Source: Planctomycetota bacterium (GTDB lineage: Bacteria > Planctomycetota > PUPC01 > DSUN01). Taken from it: 64,000 bases of DNA. Position numbers and translations under genes: made by a program. Of the stretch, positions 14,721-22,777 are shown in pieces (positions within the stretch are counted from its first letter, which is position 1; every line of letters starts with the position of its first letter). The notes under the pieces are model-generated. The model had not been told where the DNA came from, did no database searches, and saw nothing but the letters and a program-made list of their open reading frames with translations. The stretch covers positions 1 through 64,000 of the forward strand of contig DAOOIT010000006.1 of NCBI GenBank assembly GCA_035384565.1. Reading direction: 5' to 3'.

Positions 14721-15862
14721 GGGGCGTCGGTCGGGCCGGGCGGCAGAGCATCGGGCCGCCCCGAGGGCTCGGCAGCGGACTTCCTGGGCGTGGGCTTGGG
14801 CGGGAACCTCTTGAGAGCCTGCTGGATCGTCTCCCCATCCGCATTCAGGCTGGTGTACGCGCTCTCGATCCACTCGCGGCGTGGGTCGCCCTCGGGTAGC
14901 CCGCGGTAGCGCTGGACGATGGCCTCCAGCATCTTCGGGTCGGGGTCGTGGCTCAGCAGATCGTCCGCCGCCTTGAGATGCTCGACGCGCTCGGCGCTGA
15001 AGAGCAGGTCAATCAGGCGTGCTTGCGGGTCCTCCTCCTTGCGGGACACCTCGGCGTCGGGCGGAGGGGCCTGCCGCACGCGCGGGAAGAGACGCTGCAC
15101 GGCCTGCTCGATGGATGCGCCGGTGAAACGGAGGTGCGCCGCGGCGAGGCGCGGCCGGCGGGGATCGTCCTCCTTCAACTCGAAATACACCGTGGCCAGG
15201 CGGTCCATGTCGATCTGCGCGCGATCGCGGATCATCTGGCAGCCGTACTCGAAGTCAGCCGGGCTCTCGCTGAGCAGCAAGCTCTCGATCACCAGCGCCC
15301 GGCGGTGGCGTGCGGTGCCGACCGACACAAGAACAGCCGTGAGGGCGGTGAAGGTGACGGCCAGCAGGACGACGGTGAGGGCGAGAGACCGGTGCGCCCC
15401 GACGCGGCACGCCAGGGCGCAGTGACGGGCGAAGACGAAGGCCGTGAGCCACGGGGTGAAGGCCAGCAGGCCGCTCAACAGGTCGCAGTGCACGAGGGCG
15501 AAGGGCAGCAACACCAGCCCAAGTGCAGCCGAGAGGAGGGCGCCGACGGCGAACGGCCCGGCGAGCAGCATGCCGAGCGCTGACCGGCGCATGCCGCTGA
15601 GGCCCCAGAAGGCCAGAGCCGCGATCAGCGCACCCTCGGCCACGTAGGTCGGCATGGCCAGGTAGGGAGGCAGGGCGGCCCGGTCGGCCACGCTAGGCAC
15701 GAACAGCGCGGGGTCGGCCAGGAGCAAGGCCACGGGGGCCAGGATGCCGAAGAAGAGGTCGAAGGCGACCTGCCCGCCCGTCGGCCCCATGCCCACACCG
15801 CCCGACCCGTACTCGGCGTCCAGGATGTCCTGCCGGACCTGAAAGTCGCGCTCGTCGCTCAT
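14705..15862 (-). CDS. Multi-pass membrane protein with C-terminal repeats, unknown function
   Basis: A 385-residue protein. After a short hydrophilic N-terminus (MSDERDFQVRQ) there are about six hydrophobic segments up to residue 185, then a soluble domain. In that domain a unit of the type DDPRRPRLAAAHLRFTGASI-EQAVQRLFP occurs and is echoed near the C-terminus as GDPRREWIESAYTSLNAD-ETIQQALKRFPP, which suggests a duplicated helical module. GGAGGT lies 5 bases before ATG 15862, deciding the start. No family recognised. Confidence 0.65.
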   Translation of the reverse strand: MSDERDFQVRQDILDAEYGSGGVGMGPTGGQVAFDLFFGILAPVALLLADPALFVPSVADRAALPPYLAMPTYVAEGALIAALAFWGLSGMRRSALGMLLAGPFAVGALLSAALGLVLLPFALVHCDLLSGLLAFTPWLTAFVFARHCALACRVGAHRSLALTVVLLAVTFTALTAVLVSVGTARHRRALVIESLLLSESPADFEYGCQMIRDRAQIDMDRLATVYFELKEDDPRRPRLAAAHLRFTGASIEQAVQRLFPRVRQAPPPDAEVSRKEEDPQARLIDLLFSAERVEHLKAADDLLSHDPDPKMLEAIVQRYRGLPEGDPRREWIESAYTSLNADGETIQQALKRFPPKPTPRKSAAEPSGRPDALPPGPTDAPQIAP

Positions 15863-15902
15863 GGGCGACCTCCGTGGCACCGGGGGTGACGTGCTGCCCA
15901 AG

Positions 15903-15931
15903 ATTATAGCACGGCGCGGCGCAGATTTCGA
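15903..15931 (-). promoter_or_regulatory. Promoter of the membrane-protein gene
   Basis: On the minus strand, TATAAT (15903-15908) with TCGAAA 17 bases upstream. The -10 box is perfect, the -35 poor. Confidence 0.5.
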
Positions 15932-15980
15932 GGCAATGGGGGGAGGAAATGGGTGAGGATCGCGACGGGTCGGGGGCGAC

Positions 15981-16445
15981 TCATAGCGGACGAATGTAGT
16001 GAATCTGGCGGGCCACCTCGGTGAAGCCCAGCTTGGGGTAGAGAGCGACGCACCGCTGATTCTGCTCGAGGGTCTCGATGCGGGCGTACTTCATGCCCTG
16101 GGAGCGCAGATAGGCCAGTGCGGCATCCAGAAGCTGCCTGCCGATCCCGCCCCCCTGGTGGGCGGGGTGAACAGCCAGATTGGGAATGGACCCAATCGCG
16201 GTCGTGGGGTTGATGCGACAGGACACGTAGCCGACGACGCAACCATGGGCCTCGCAGACGAAGATGCCCGATGGGTTCGCCGCGATGTCGGCCTCGACGT
16301 GGCTGGCCTTGCGCTCCTGCCAGCGCACACCGTTGATGACGCCGTGCAACGCCTCGATGTTCTGGTCAATCGAAACGCCGTCGAAGGCGAGCTTCGTGAC
16401 GCGGAGCAGGTCGTCACGATCGGTGGGGCGATAGGGGCGAATCAT
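15981..16445 (-). CDS. GNAT-family N-acetyltransferase
   Basis: A 154-residue acetyl-CoA-dependent acyltransferase. It starts with MIRPYRPTDRDDLLRV, and the acetyl-CoA-binding motif A is visible as NLAVHPAHQGGGIGRQLLDAALAYLR, followed by the conserved ETLEQNQRCVALYPKLGF. The pattern resembles RimI-like members, but the substrate cannot be told. It lies 40 bases after the pseudopilin gene on the same strand and may be cotranscribed. Confidence 0.85.
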   Translation of the reverse strand: MIRPYRPTDRDDLLRVTKLAFDGVSIDQNIEALHGVINGVRWQERKASHVEADIAANPSGIFVCEAHGCVVGYVSCRINPTTAIGSIPNLAVHPAHQGGGIGRQLLDAALAYLRSQGMKYARIETLEQNQRCVALYPKLGFTEVARQIHYIRPL

Positions 16446-16485
16446 CGAGCGCGCCGTCAGGGGAGGGGGCAGAAGGCCAGGCGCC

Positions 16486-17514
16486 TCACGGACGCAGCAC
16501 GAACCAGTGAATCCGCGGGCGGGCCGTCACCGTGTCCTTGGCGAATGCCGTGTGGTCGGGCTCGGCCCAGTCCTTCTGGTATTCCTGTCGGTGCATGAGG
16601 TTCACGTGGCCGTCTACGAAGAGCACATTGGCGCGGCCGCCGTGACGGAAGCGGAAGCCGCGGAGCCCGTCGTTCACCAGGTTCGGCGCCACGTCCGCCT
16701 TGATATAGTCCATCATCATCATTGTGCGGGAGGCCTCGGGGACCGTCGAGAACTCGCCAAGGTAGCTGTAGGCGCAGGGCCACGTCTTGCGTGGAGCAGT
16801 GCCCGTGTCGCAGTTGCAGTACTTGACGCCGCCCGAGTCTTTGGAGCTGTCGTACATGTGCTTCGGCCTTCCGGCCATGACAATGCCGGCGCCCCAGCCG
16901 CCCGAGGGTGCGCTGGCGCGGTAGTAGAAGCTGTTGCCGATGGCGCCCCACTTCCAGGTGGGCACGTCGGTGTTGGGGATGGCGGGCACCGTCTCGCGGC
17001 TCGTGCCGATGGGTCCCGCGTACTTGAAGCCGAAGTTATTGTAGCCAAAGTTGTCGTCGAAGACGCGGTCTTTGTCGTTGGTGCTGCCAACACTGTTCAC
17101 CTGCGTATAGTTCCCCTTCACGCGGGTCTGGTCATAGGGGTCGGCGCTGGCGGGGCAGCGCAGCGCGTTGTGTTCGGGGGGCAGCCAGTTGCCGGCAAGG
17201 GGATCCTTCGTGGGGTAGAGGGTCTTGGAGACCTTGCGGTACCACCACTGGTCCTCCTTGAGGCCATAGTCAACGAGCTGAAGGGGATTGGCGGTGGTGT
17301 CAAGCACGACGCAAGACGGGTATTTACCGTAATTGGAGTTGGCGATGAGTTGGAGGGCCACGTAGACCTGGCGACAGTTGTTGCTGCATGCGCGCGCCAG
17401 GGCCGCATGCTTGACGGTGAGCAGCACTGGGCTCACCATCGAGGTGAGGATGGTGAGCAGGGACACCACAGTGAGGAGTTCCGTAATGGTGACGCCCCGA
17501 TTCTTGCGTCGCAT
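16486..17514 (-). CDS. Orphan prepilin-like protein with H-X9-DG motif
   Basis: A 342-residue exported protein with a type IV prepilin leader: basic MRRKNR, then G-VTITELL (cleavage after Gly 7) and a hydrophobic helix to about residue 30. The large C-terminal domain has conserved-looking Trp and Tyr residues and ends with RHGGRANVLFVDGHV, the H-x9-DG motif that marks a huge family of prepilin-type proteins in planctomycetes and their relatives. The frame is open to 17553, but ATG 17514 places the leader correctly. It is separate from the main pilin locus 18 kb away and has its own promoter. Confidence 0.85.
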   Translation of the reverse strand: MRRKNRGVTITELLTVVSLLTILTSMVSPVLLTVKHAALARACSNNCRQVYVALQLIANSNYGKYPSCVVLDTTANPLQLVDYGLKEDQWWYRKVSKTLYPTKDPLAGNWLPPEHNALRCPASADPYDQTRVKGNYTQVNSVGSTNDKDRVFDDNFGYNNFGFKYAGPIGTSRETVPAIPNTDVPTWKWGAIGNSFYYRASAPSGGWGAGIVMAGRPKHMYDSSKDSGGVKYCNCDTGTAPRKTWPCAYSYLGEFSTVPEASRTMMMMDYIKADVAPNLVNDGLRGFRFRHGGRANVLFVDGHVNLMHRQEYQKDWAEPDHTAFAKDTVTARPRIHWFVLRP

Positions 17515-17576
17515 GGCTGATTCCCCAGATTTCAGGTCATGCACGCCGTGCATCCTACGTACGCCCGCCCATTTTC

Positions 17577-17605
17577 ATTCTATCCCTGGGGCACAGGCCT
17601 GTCAA
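17577..17605 (-). promoter_or_regulatory. Promoter of the orphan pseudopilin
   Basis: On the minus strand, TTGACA (17600-17605) and TAGAAT (17577-17582) with a 17-base spacer. Confidence 0.6.
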
Positions 17606-17646
17606 CGGGAATTTGCCCAAGACACGACGCCTCAGACACTTGCAGT

Positions 17647-18837
17647 TCATTCGCGCCCGAGGAACAGCGGCATCAGTCGGTGGCCGGGTGCGACCTTGAG
17701 CCCCGTCTCCGCCGCGTTGGCCTCTGTGAACCGGCGCCCGCTGGGCTCGGCCACGTCGCTGCCACCGTAGGCGAAGGGGACAGGCTCGGCCACGTGGGTG
17801 CGGACTTCGAGCGGCGTGGGGTGGTCGGGCAGGACGAGCAGGCGATAGTCGCCGCGAGCCTCCAGGGCGGCATGAAGGGGGCCGACGATGTGCTTGTCAA
17901 TGGCTTCGATGGCGTCCACCTTCGCCTGGATGTTGCCCTGGTGGCCGGCCTCGTCGGGGGCTTCGATATGGACGAAGACGAGGTCGTAGCGGGCGAGGGC
18001 GTCAATGGCGGCCTGGCCTTTGCCGGCGAAGTTGGTCTGGATGTACCCCGTGGCGCCCTCGACGCGGATGACGTCGATGCCCAGGCAGGTGGCGAGGCCG
18101 CGGACGAGGTCCACGGCCGCGATGGCGGCGCCGCGGAGGCCGAAGCGTTCGGCGAAGGGCTGGAGGGTTGGCTTCGTGCCGCCGCCCCAGAGCCAGATCA
18201 TGTTGGCGGGGTTCTCGCCGAGGTCAATCCGCACGTCGTTGATGTCGTGGTGGGCGAGGAGGTTACGCGACTGGTCCATGAGGCGGCAGAGCAGGTCTGC
18301 CCCCGGGCCTCGGGGAAGGTGCCGGGCGATGGGCTGATCGAGGATGTCGTGGGGCGGGGTGCACTCGGCGGCGAGAGGCTCCTTGCCGCGGTAGACCAGG
18401 AGGTGGCGATAGCCGACGCCGGGGTAGAAACGCAGGGCGTCGGAGCCGAGGCGTTCGTTCAGAAGGTCCACGAGCACGGCGGCCTCGCGGGAATCAATGT
18501 GGCCGGCGCTGTGGTCCACCAGGGTATCGCCGTCCACGGTCACCAGGTTGCAGCGGAAGGCGACGTCGGTCGGCCCGAGTTCGATGCCCATGCTGGCGGC
18601 CTCGAGGGGGGCGCGGCCGGTGTAGCACTCGGCGGGGTCGTAGCCAAGCAGCGAGAGCATCGCCACGTCGCTGCCGGGAGGCAAGGTGGGGGGGGTGTGG
18701 GAGACGGTGCCCAGGCGCCCGTGAGTGGCGATCCGGTCCATGTGGGGCTTCGCGGCGACCTCGAGGGGCGTGCGTCCGCCGAGGCGGGCCACGGGTCTGT
18801 CCGCCATGCCGTCGGGCACGACGATCGCGTACTTCAC
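17647..18837 (-). CDS. apgM: Cofactor-independent phosphoglycerate mutase (ApgM family)
   Basis: Interconverts 2- and 3-phosphoglycerate in glycolysis. The protein begins VKYAIVVPDGMADRP, with the metal-binding Asp in the PDGM motif. GRTPLEVAAKPHMD, the nucleophile region PPGSDVAML and GYDP complete the alkaline-phosphatase-superfamily signature, and HIEAPDEAGHQG carries C-terminal metal ligands. The start is GTG 18837 with GGAGG 5 bases upstream; the open frame extends farther but is not protein-like. From GTG the length is 396 aa, as expected for the archaeal-type family. Confidence 0.93.
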   Translation of the reverse strand: MKYAIVVPDGMADRPVARLGGRTPLEVAAKPHMDRIATHGRLGTVSHTPPTLPPGSDVAMLSLLGYDPAECYTGRAPLEAASMGIELGPTDVAFRCNLVTVDGDTLVDHSAGHIDSREAAVLVDLLNERLGSDALRFYPGVGYRHLLVYRGKEPLAAECTPPHDILDQPIARHLPRGPGADLLCRLMDQSRNLLAHHDINDVRIDLGENPANMIWLWGGGTKPTLQPFAERFGLRGAAIAAVDLVRGLATCLGIDVIRVEGATGYIQTNFAGKGQAAIDALARYDLVFVHIEAPDEAGHQGNIQAKVDAIEAIDKHIVGPLHAALEARGDYRLLVLPDHPTPLEVRTHVAEPVPFAYGGSDVAEPSGRRFTEANAAETGLKVAPGHRLMPLFLGRE

Positions 18838-18876
18838 AGCGTCCTCCGTCGCATGGGGTGGCGCCAACTGCCGCCG

Positions 18877-18906
18877 ATGATAGCAGGCCCTGGCGTGGAG
18901 AGTCAA
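18877..18906 (-). promoter_or_regulatory. Promoter of apgM
   Basis: On the minus strand, TTGACT (18901-18906) and TATCAT (18877-18882) with an 18-base spacer. Confidence 0.5.
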
Positions 18907-18977
18907 ACGACCCGCCGCGTGAATAGGGCGTCCTCTCTGTGCGTCAGAGAAGCGGAGCGGAGCGAGTAGCTTGCCCT

Positions 18978-19005
18978 TTGAAAGCCTGCGGCGGCTCAGT
19001 ATAAT
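18978..19005 (+). promoter_or_regulatory. Promoter of the glycine-zipper lipoprotein
   Basis: TTGAAA and TATAAT with a 16-base spacer, 73 bases before the ATG. Confidence 0.6.
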
Positions 19006-19077
19006 GATGGCGGCTGGCGCTCGTCGCATGAGGGTGAGGAGCGGCGGCCGCTTGGCGAGCCACCAGGAGTGGGTGCA

Positions 19078-19388
19078 ATGTGCGCGGTAGCTAAGCGTGT
19101 CGTGGCTCTCGGCCTCGTTCTCGGGGCGGTCCTGAGCTCACTGGCTTGCACACCTACCCAGGAGGGCGCTGTGATCGGCGGTGCCACAGGGGCCACGGCG
19201 GGCGCCATTCTTGACCATCACCACCGCACAAGGGGCGCCGTGGTGGGCGGTGTGGCGGAGGTATCATCGGGGGCGTGATCGGCTATACCTATGAGATCAA
19301 CCGGTTCTGCCCCGCGTGCGGTCGGCGCTATCACTACTCGAAAGCCTACTGCCCTTACGATGGCGCCGCGCTGCAAGAGGTCCGCTGA
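19078..19388 (+). pseudogene. Glycine-zipper lipoprotein with zinc-ribbon tail, frameshifted
   Basis: ATG 19078 with AGGAG 8 bases upstream opens a lipoprotein: signal peptide with lipobox LACT (SSLAC), then a glycine-zipper stretch EGAVIGGATGATAGAI and RGAVVGGV. This frame stops at 19278. From about 19255 the +1 frame continues the same pattern as GGIIGGVIGYTYEINR and then CPACGRRYHYSKAYCPYDG, a Cys-rich zinc-ribbon-like tail ending at TGA 19388. Restoring one G in the run around 19255-19260 joins both halves into a sensible protein of about 103 aa. The lesion may be real or a sequencing error; the sharp continuity favours error or a very recent mutation. Confidence 0.6.
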
Positions 19389-19442
19389 GCGCCTGGCGTC
19401 GGCGCTGCCGCTCCACACGCTGGCTGCAACTTCGGATGGCGT

Positions 19443-20165
19443 ATGACATCCCCTGCCGTCGAGGAAATTCCTCTCACCCGTTCCGACCTGCCGCGGCACA
19501 CCCAACGGGTGCTGCGCGACGCGCGGGGCGCCAAGCCGGCCATCCTGCTTGTCGAGCGGGCAGGTCGGCGCCTGATCGTGAAGGACTTTGCCCATTCCCC
19601 GTGGCTGATTCGTCACACCTATGGGCGCTGGATCGTGGCCAACGAGACACGCATCTACCGCCACTTAGCCGGCGTGGAGGGCGTGCCTGCCTTCCGGGGG
19701 CGAATTGACGGCTTCGCGTTTGCAGTAGACTTCGTGGATGCGGCAGACCTCAAGCTGCGTCGCCGAAAGTCGCTGCCAGGAGGGGTCTTCGATCGGCTTG
19801 CGGAGCTTCACGCCGCGCTTCACGAGCGGGGCGTGGTGCACCTCGATGCCCACCAGCGCAAGAATATTCTGCTCACAGGGGAAGGCAAGCCGTTCCTCGT
19901 GGACTTTGCCACGTCGCTGTATCTCGGCAGGGGGTGGTTCTCGAGGAGCGCCCTGATTCCGCTTCTGGCGCAGGCCGACCGGCTGGGCCTCCAGAAGCTC
20001 AGAGCCCGGTACTCGGCCGACCGGCCTCCGCCCGACGAGGCCCAGCGCCACAGGATTCGGTGGTTGCTGGGATGGCTGTGGCCTTACACCGCCCTACGCA
20101 GGCTCAAGCGCATCATCCGGCGTCGCGCCCGGAGGCGGGCACGCTGTTCTCAAGGGCGCCCCTAG
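19443..20165 (+). CDS. Small protein-kinase-fold phosphotransferase (lipopolysaccharide kinase-like)
   Basis: A 240-residue kinase-fold protein. A Lys in LIVKDF (ATP site), the catalytic loop HERGVVHLDAHQRKNILL (H-x-D...N pattern) and LVDFATS in place of DFG are visible. The C-terminal 40 residues are strongly basic with a hydrophobic segment (LLGWLWPYTALRRL then RRARRRAR), suggesting membrane association. The size and loop resemble the KdkA/WaaP lipopolysaccharide kinases and RIO-like small kinases. A role in lipopolysaccharide core phosphorylation fits an organism making KDO but is inference. Confidence 0.7.
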   Translation: MTSPAVEEIPLTRSDLPRHTQRVLRDARGAKPAILLVERAGRRLIVKDFAHSPWLIRHTYGRWIVANETRIYRHLAGVEGVPAFRGRIDGFAFAVDFVDAADLKLRRRKSLPGGVFDRLAELHAALHERGVVHLDAHQRKNILLTGEGKPFLVDFATSLYLGRGWFSRSALIPLLAQADRLGLQKLRARYSADRPPPDEAQRHRIRWLLGWLWPYTALRRLKRIIRRRARRRARCSQGRP

Positions 20166-20287
20166 CCCAGGCGCCCGCGCGCCATCGCCACAGCGAAGAC
20201 GAGCGCGACCGCCACCAGCGCCAGCACGCCCCAGAAGCCCAGGGCCGGGGAGTGGCGCGTCATCCAACGCTTCCAAGCGCTGCACAC
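20162..20287 (-). CDS. Possible 41-residue membrane peptide
   Basis: A short reading frame from GTG 20287 (or ATG 20263, 33 aa). It has WKRWMTRHSPALG followed by one clean hydrophobic helix GVLALVAVALVFAVAM and a basic end ARGRLG. The single positively flanked helix looks like a genuine small membrane protein, and AAGGGA lies upstream of the GTG. Its stop overlaps the end of the plus-strand kinase gene by 4 bases. No homologue is known to me. Confidence 0.3.
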   Translation of the reverse strand: MCSAWKRWMTRHSPALGFWGVLALVAVALVFAVAMARGRLG

Positions 20288-20365
20288 GGCTGGTTCCCTT
20301 CACAACCAGAAGCTGCCTGGATTGTAGCTTACCCCCCGGTGGGCGTCAACTGGGATGGCCAGCGG

Positions 20366-20394
20366 TTGACGCCGCGGGCCGCGACGCCTAGAAT
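20366..20394 (+). promoter_or_regulatory. Promoter of the frameshifted 20462 gene
   Basis: TTGACG and TAGAAT with a 17-base spacer, 67 bases before the ATG. Confidence 0.6.
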
Positions 20395-20461
20395 ACTGAG
20401 GAGGCGGTAGCCGCGCGGCGCGTGCCAGCGCATCTCGTGCCTGCTGTAGAGGGGAAGAACC

Positions 20462-21381
20462 ATGGCGTGCAGAGTGAGTTTCGCGGGCCTGCGGAACTGC
20501 CGCAAGCTGGCCAACGGAACTGCCGAGGTGGTTGTGACGACCGACATCGGGCCGCGCATCCTGTGCTACAGGTTGTCGGACGGCGAGAACATCCTGGGCC
20601 TCTGCCCGCCGACGGCGAAGGTGACGACGGAACTGGGCGACTGGCGGCCGGTGGGGGGACATCGTCTGTGGACCGCGCCCGAAGCGATCCCCCGGAGCTA
20701 TGTGCCCGACAGCGCCCCCGTTCGGTGTGCGGAGCGCGGCAGCCGGTCGCTGCACCTCACCCAAGGCGTCGAGGTGCAGACGGGCATCCTCAAGGAGATG
20801 ACCGTCACGCTCGATGCGAGAGGCACGGGGGTGGAGGTCGTGCACCGCATCACCAACACCGGGCTGTGGGCCATCGAGGTGGCTCCCTGGGCGCTCACCA
20901 TCATGAACGGTGGCGGCTGCGTCATCGTGCCCCAGGAGCCATTCCGCTCGCACGACGACTATCTGCTCCCGGCCCGGCCGATGGTGCTGTGGCACTACAC
21001 GGACCTCAGCGACCCGCGGTTCACCCTGGGCCCGAGGTATCTCCGGCTGCGAACCGACGAATCGCTTGCGGAGCCCCAGAAGATCGGCATCGCCAACAAG
21101 CAGGGCTGGGCCGCCTACTTCCGGCAGGGCACGCTCTTCATCAAGGAGTTCGCCTACGAAGAGGGCCGGCCTACCCCGACTGCGGCTGTAACTGCGAGAG
21201 TTACACGGCGGGCTCCTTCATCGAGCTCGAAACAGTGGGTCCGCTCCAGAGGCTCGAGCCCGGCGAGTCGGCCGAACACGTGGAGCGCTGGCACCTGCTC
21301 GCCGACATTGACATCGGCACGACCGAGCAGTCGCTCGATCGGGCGCTCCGGCCCGTCCTGAAGAAGCTCCGCGCCCGCTGA
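20462..21381 (+). pseudogene. Mutarotase-like beta-sandwich protein, frameshifted
   Basis: ATG 20462 behind GAGGGGAAG opens a protein with TDIGPRILCYRL, GGHRLWTAPE and RITNTGLWAIEVAPWALT, a pattern similar to uncharacterised galactose-mutarotase-superfamily proteins (DUF4380-like, from memory). Sense is lost after FAYEEGRP near 21170, where the frame becomes Ser/Arg-rich. The neighbouring frame continues as YPDCGCNCESYTAGSFIELE and ends at TGA 21381 after LRPVLKKLRAR. One missing base in GGCCGGCCTACCCC explains the break. The restored protein is about 306 aa. Whether the organism or the assembly carries the deletion cannot be told. Confidence 0.65.
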
Positions 21382-21419
21382 GCGTGCCGAGTGGATTGAC
21401 TACCGAGGAGAATGCGCAC

Positions 21420-22172
21420 ATGCGACTGACCCGAAGGCTGTTCCTGTGCTTTGCGGCGGCCGTGGCAGTCCTGAGCCAGTGCGGCTGCACGATGTTCATC
21501 TTTTGCGACGGCGGCGGGCCGCTGGCCCACAACGAGCTGGGCGACTGGCTGGGCATGGAGCCGCTGCCAGCGCCGGAACCCCAGCAACTCGCGGCGCTCG
21601 TGGCGGATCTCAAGCAGGTGAGCCACGCGGGCTTCTCTGGGCGCTACTCGCTGCCGGGCGATGCGTCGGTGTTCTCGATGAACTTCATCCAGATCTTCAG
21701 TGTGCCGTTCACCCCAGCCCCGGGCTTGATTGTGAAGGGGCGGTACAACCCGTGGAAGGCATTCGTCCCTGGCAGCCAGCACGGCGACTGGCTCTATTTC
21801 GACCCCGGGAAGCCGGGCAAGCGGCAGTTCTATGCGGCACAGAACGGATGGGACTGCATTGTCGTGTGGAGCGATCGGGCCGATGCGTACGACGTGGCCA
21901 CGCGCCAGCGGGTGGCCAGCCGGCGGACCAACGAGGTGGTAGGCCTGGGCCTGGGCTGGACCCGCTACCGGGAGGTCGCTCCGCTTGACGAGGAGGAGCA
22001 GCCGGGCGTCCAGGCGCTGGCCTCGCCCGCGACGGATCCCACAAAGGTCAGGTACCTGGTGAGGGATGGCAACATCGTCCTGCTCGGGATCGTGGGCTGG
22101 GGGCGGGTGAATCACACGCGGTACATCCAGCTCCTCTGGATCCCGATCCCTGTGGGGAAGGCCGGCGTGTGA
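21420..22172 (+). CDS. Lipoprotein of unknown function
   Basis: A 250-residue exported protein. MRLTRRLF and a hydrophobic stretch lead to AVLSQCGC, a plausible lipobox with Cys near 20-22. The mature part is rich in Trp, Tyr and Gly (KGRYNPWKAF, HGDWLYFDPG) and ends in a hydrophobic strand LLWIPIPVGKAGV. GAGGAG lies 10 bases before ATG 21420; an in-frame GTG at 21384 is less likely because it would displace the signal peptide. The stop overlaps the next start (TGATG). Confidence 0.65.
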   Translation: MRLTRRLFLCFAAAVAVLSQCGCTMFIFCDGGGPLAHNELGDWLGMEPLPAPEPQQLAALVADLKQVSHAGFSGRYSLPGDASVFSMNFIQIFSVPFTPAPGLIVKGRYNPWKAFVPGSQHGDWLYFDPGKPGKRQFYAAQNGWDCIVVWSDRADAYDVATRQRVASRRTNEVVGLGLGWTRYREVAPLDEEEQPGVQALASPATDPTKVRYLVRDGNIVLLGIVGWGRVNHTRYIQLLWIPIPVGKAGV

Positions 22173-22777
22173 TGAGGACAATGCCGCGCTTGGTCGCCGT
22201 GGCCCTCCTGCTGGCGCCGCTGGCGGGGTGCTGTGTCGCATTCCGCTCCGCCGGGCCTCGCCGGATCACCCCCTGGCCGCCAGGGTCCCCGCCTGAGCCG
22301 GAGAAGATGAAGGCGGTCAGCATCGACTTCAACGGCCTGACGGGACCCACGGCAGACGACCTTCTGCTGCCTCCGCGCTCGCAACTGATCTACCGGAACG
22401 CGAGCCACTGGGCCTACTATCGGTCGGGGCGCTTCACGCACGTTCGCCCGGAGCCTGCGCCGGCCGAACTGCACGCGGAAATCCGCCTGTACGAGGAGCA
22501 GGCGCGCTCGCCGCGCTTCGTGCGCGCGCTCAATCTCCTCTCGCTCGGCCTTGTGCCGGCCTGGGAGCGGCGCGACATCGTGCTGGTGACAACGATCACA
22601 GATCAGAGGAATCGGCGCCTCGGGCGTTTCCGCGAGGCGGCCTCGGTTACCACGTGGCACCATCTCCTGCTGCTCCTCGCGTTCCCGTTCGGGCCACCGC
22701 CCGGCGTCGCGGCCGATACGGTGTACGACTTGAACCGGGCCACGATCGCCGAGGCGTATGATCAGGGCATCTACTGA
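22172..22777 (+). CDS. Lipoprotein of unknown function
   Basis: A 201-residue protein with a clear lipoprotein signal, MRTMPRLVAVALLLAPLAGC (lipobox LAGC). The mature part is of mixed composition with LYEEQARSPRFVRALNLLSLG and a hydrophobic segment HHLLLLLAFPFGPPPG. It is translationally coupled to the lipoprotein upstream. The two may work together at the envelope, but nothing names their job. Confidence 0.6.
   Translation: MRTMPRLVAVALLLAPLAGCCVAFRSAGPRRITPWPPGSPPEPEKMKAVSIDFNGLTGPTADDLLLPPRSQLIYRNASHWAYYRSGRFTHVRPEPAPAELHAEIRLYEEQARSPRFVRALNLLSLGLVPAWERRDIVLVTTITDQRNRRLGRFREAASVTTWHHLLLLLAFPFGPPPGVAADTVYDLNRATIAEAYDQGIY

Noticed and set aside
11436..14873. A 1145-residue open frame on the minus strand opposite kdsD, kdsA and the permease
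   Set aside because: It is antisense to three well-identified genes, its translation is Arg/His/Gly-rich without any motif, and such long shadow frames are common in GC-rich DNA. The same applies to the long frames opposite the response regulator, the oxidoreductase, the arabinofuranosidase, the LamG protein and the cofactor island.
19276..19278. TGA in the glycine-zipper lipoprotein as a selenocysteine codon
   Set aside because: Sense continues in a different frame, not in the frame of this TGA, so a frameshift explains the break and readthrough does not.
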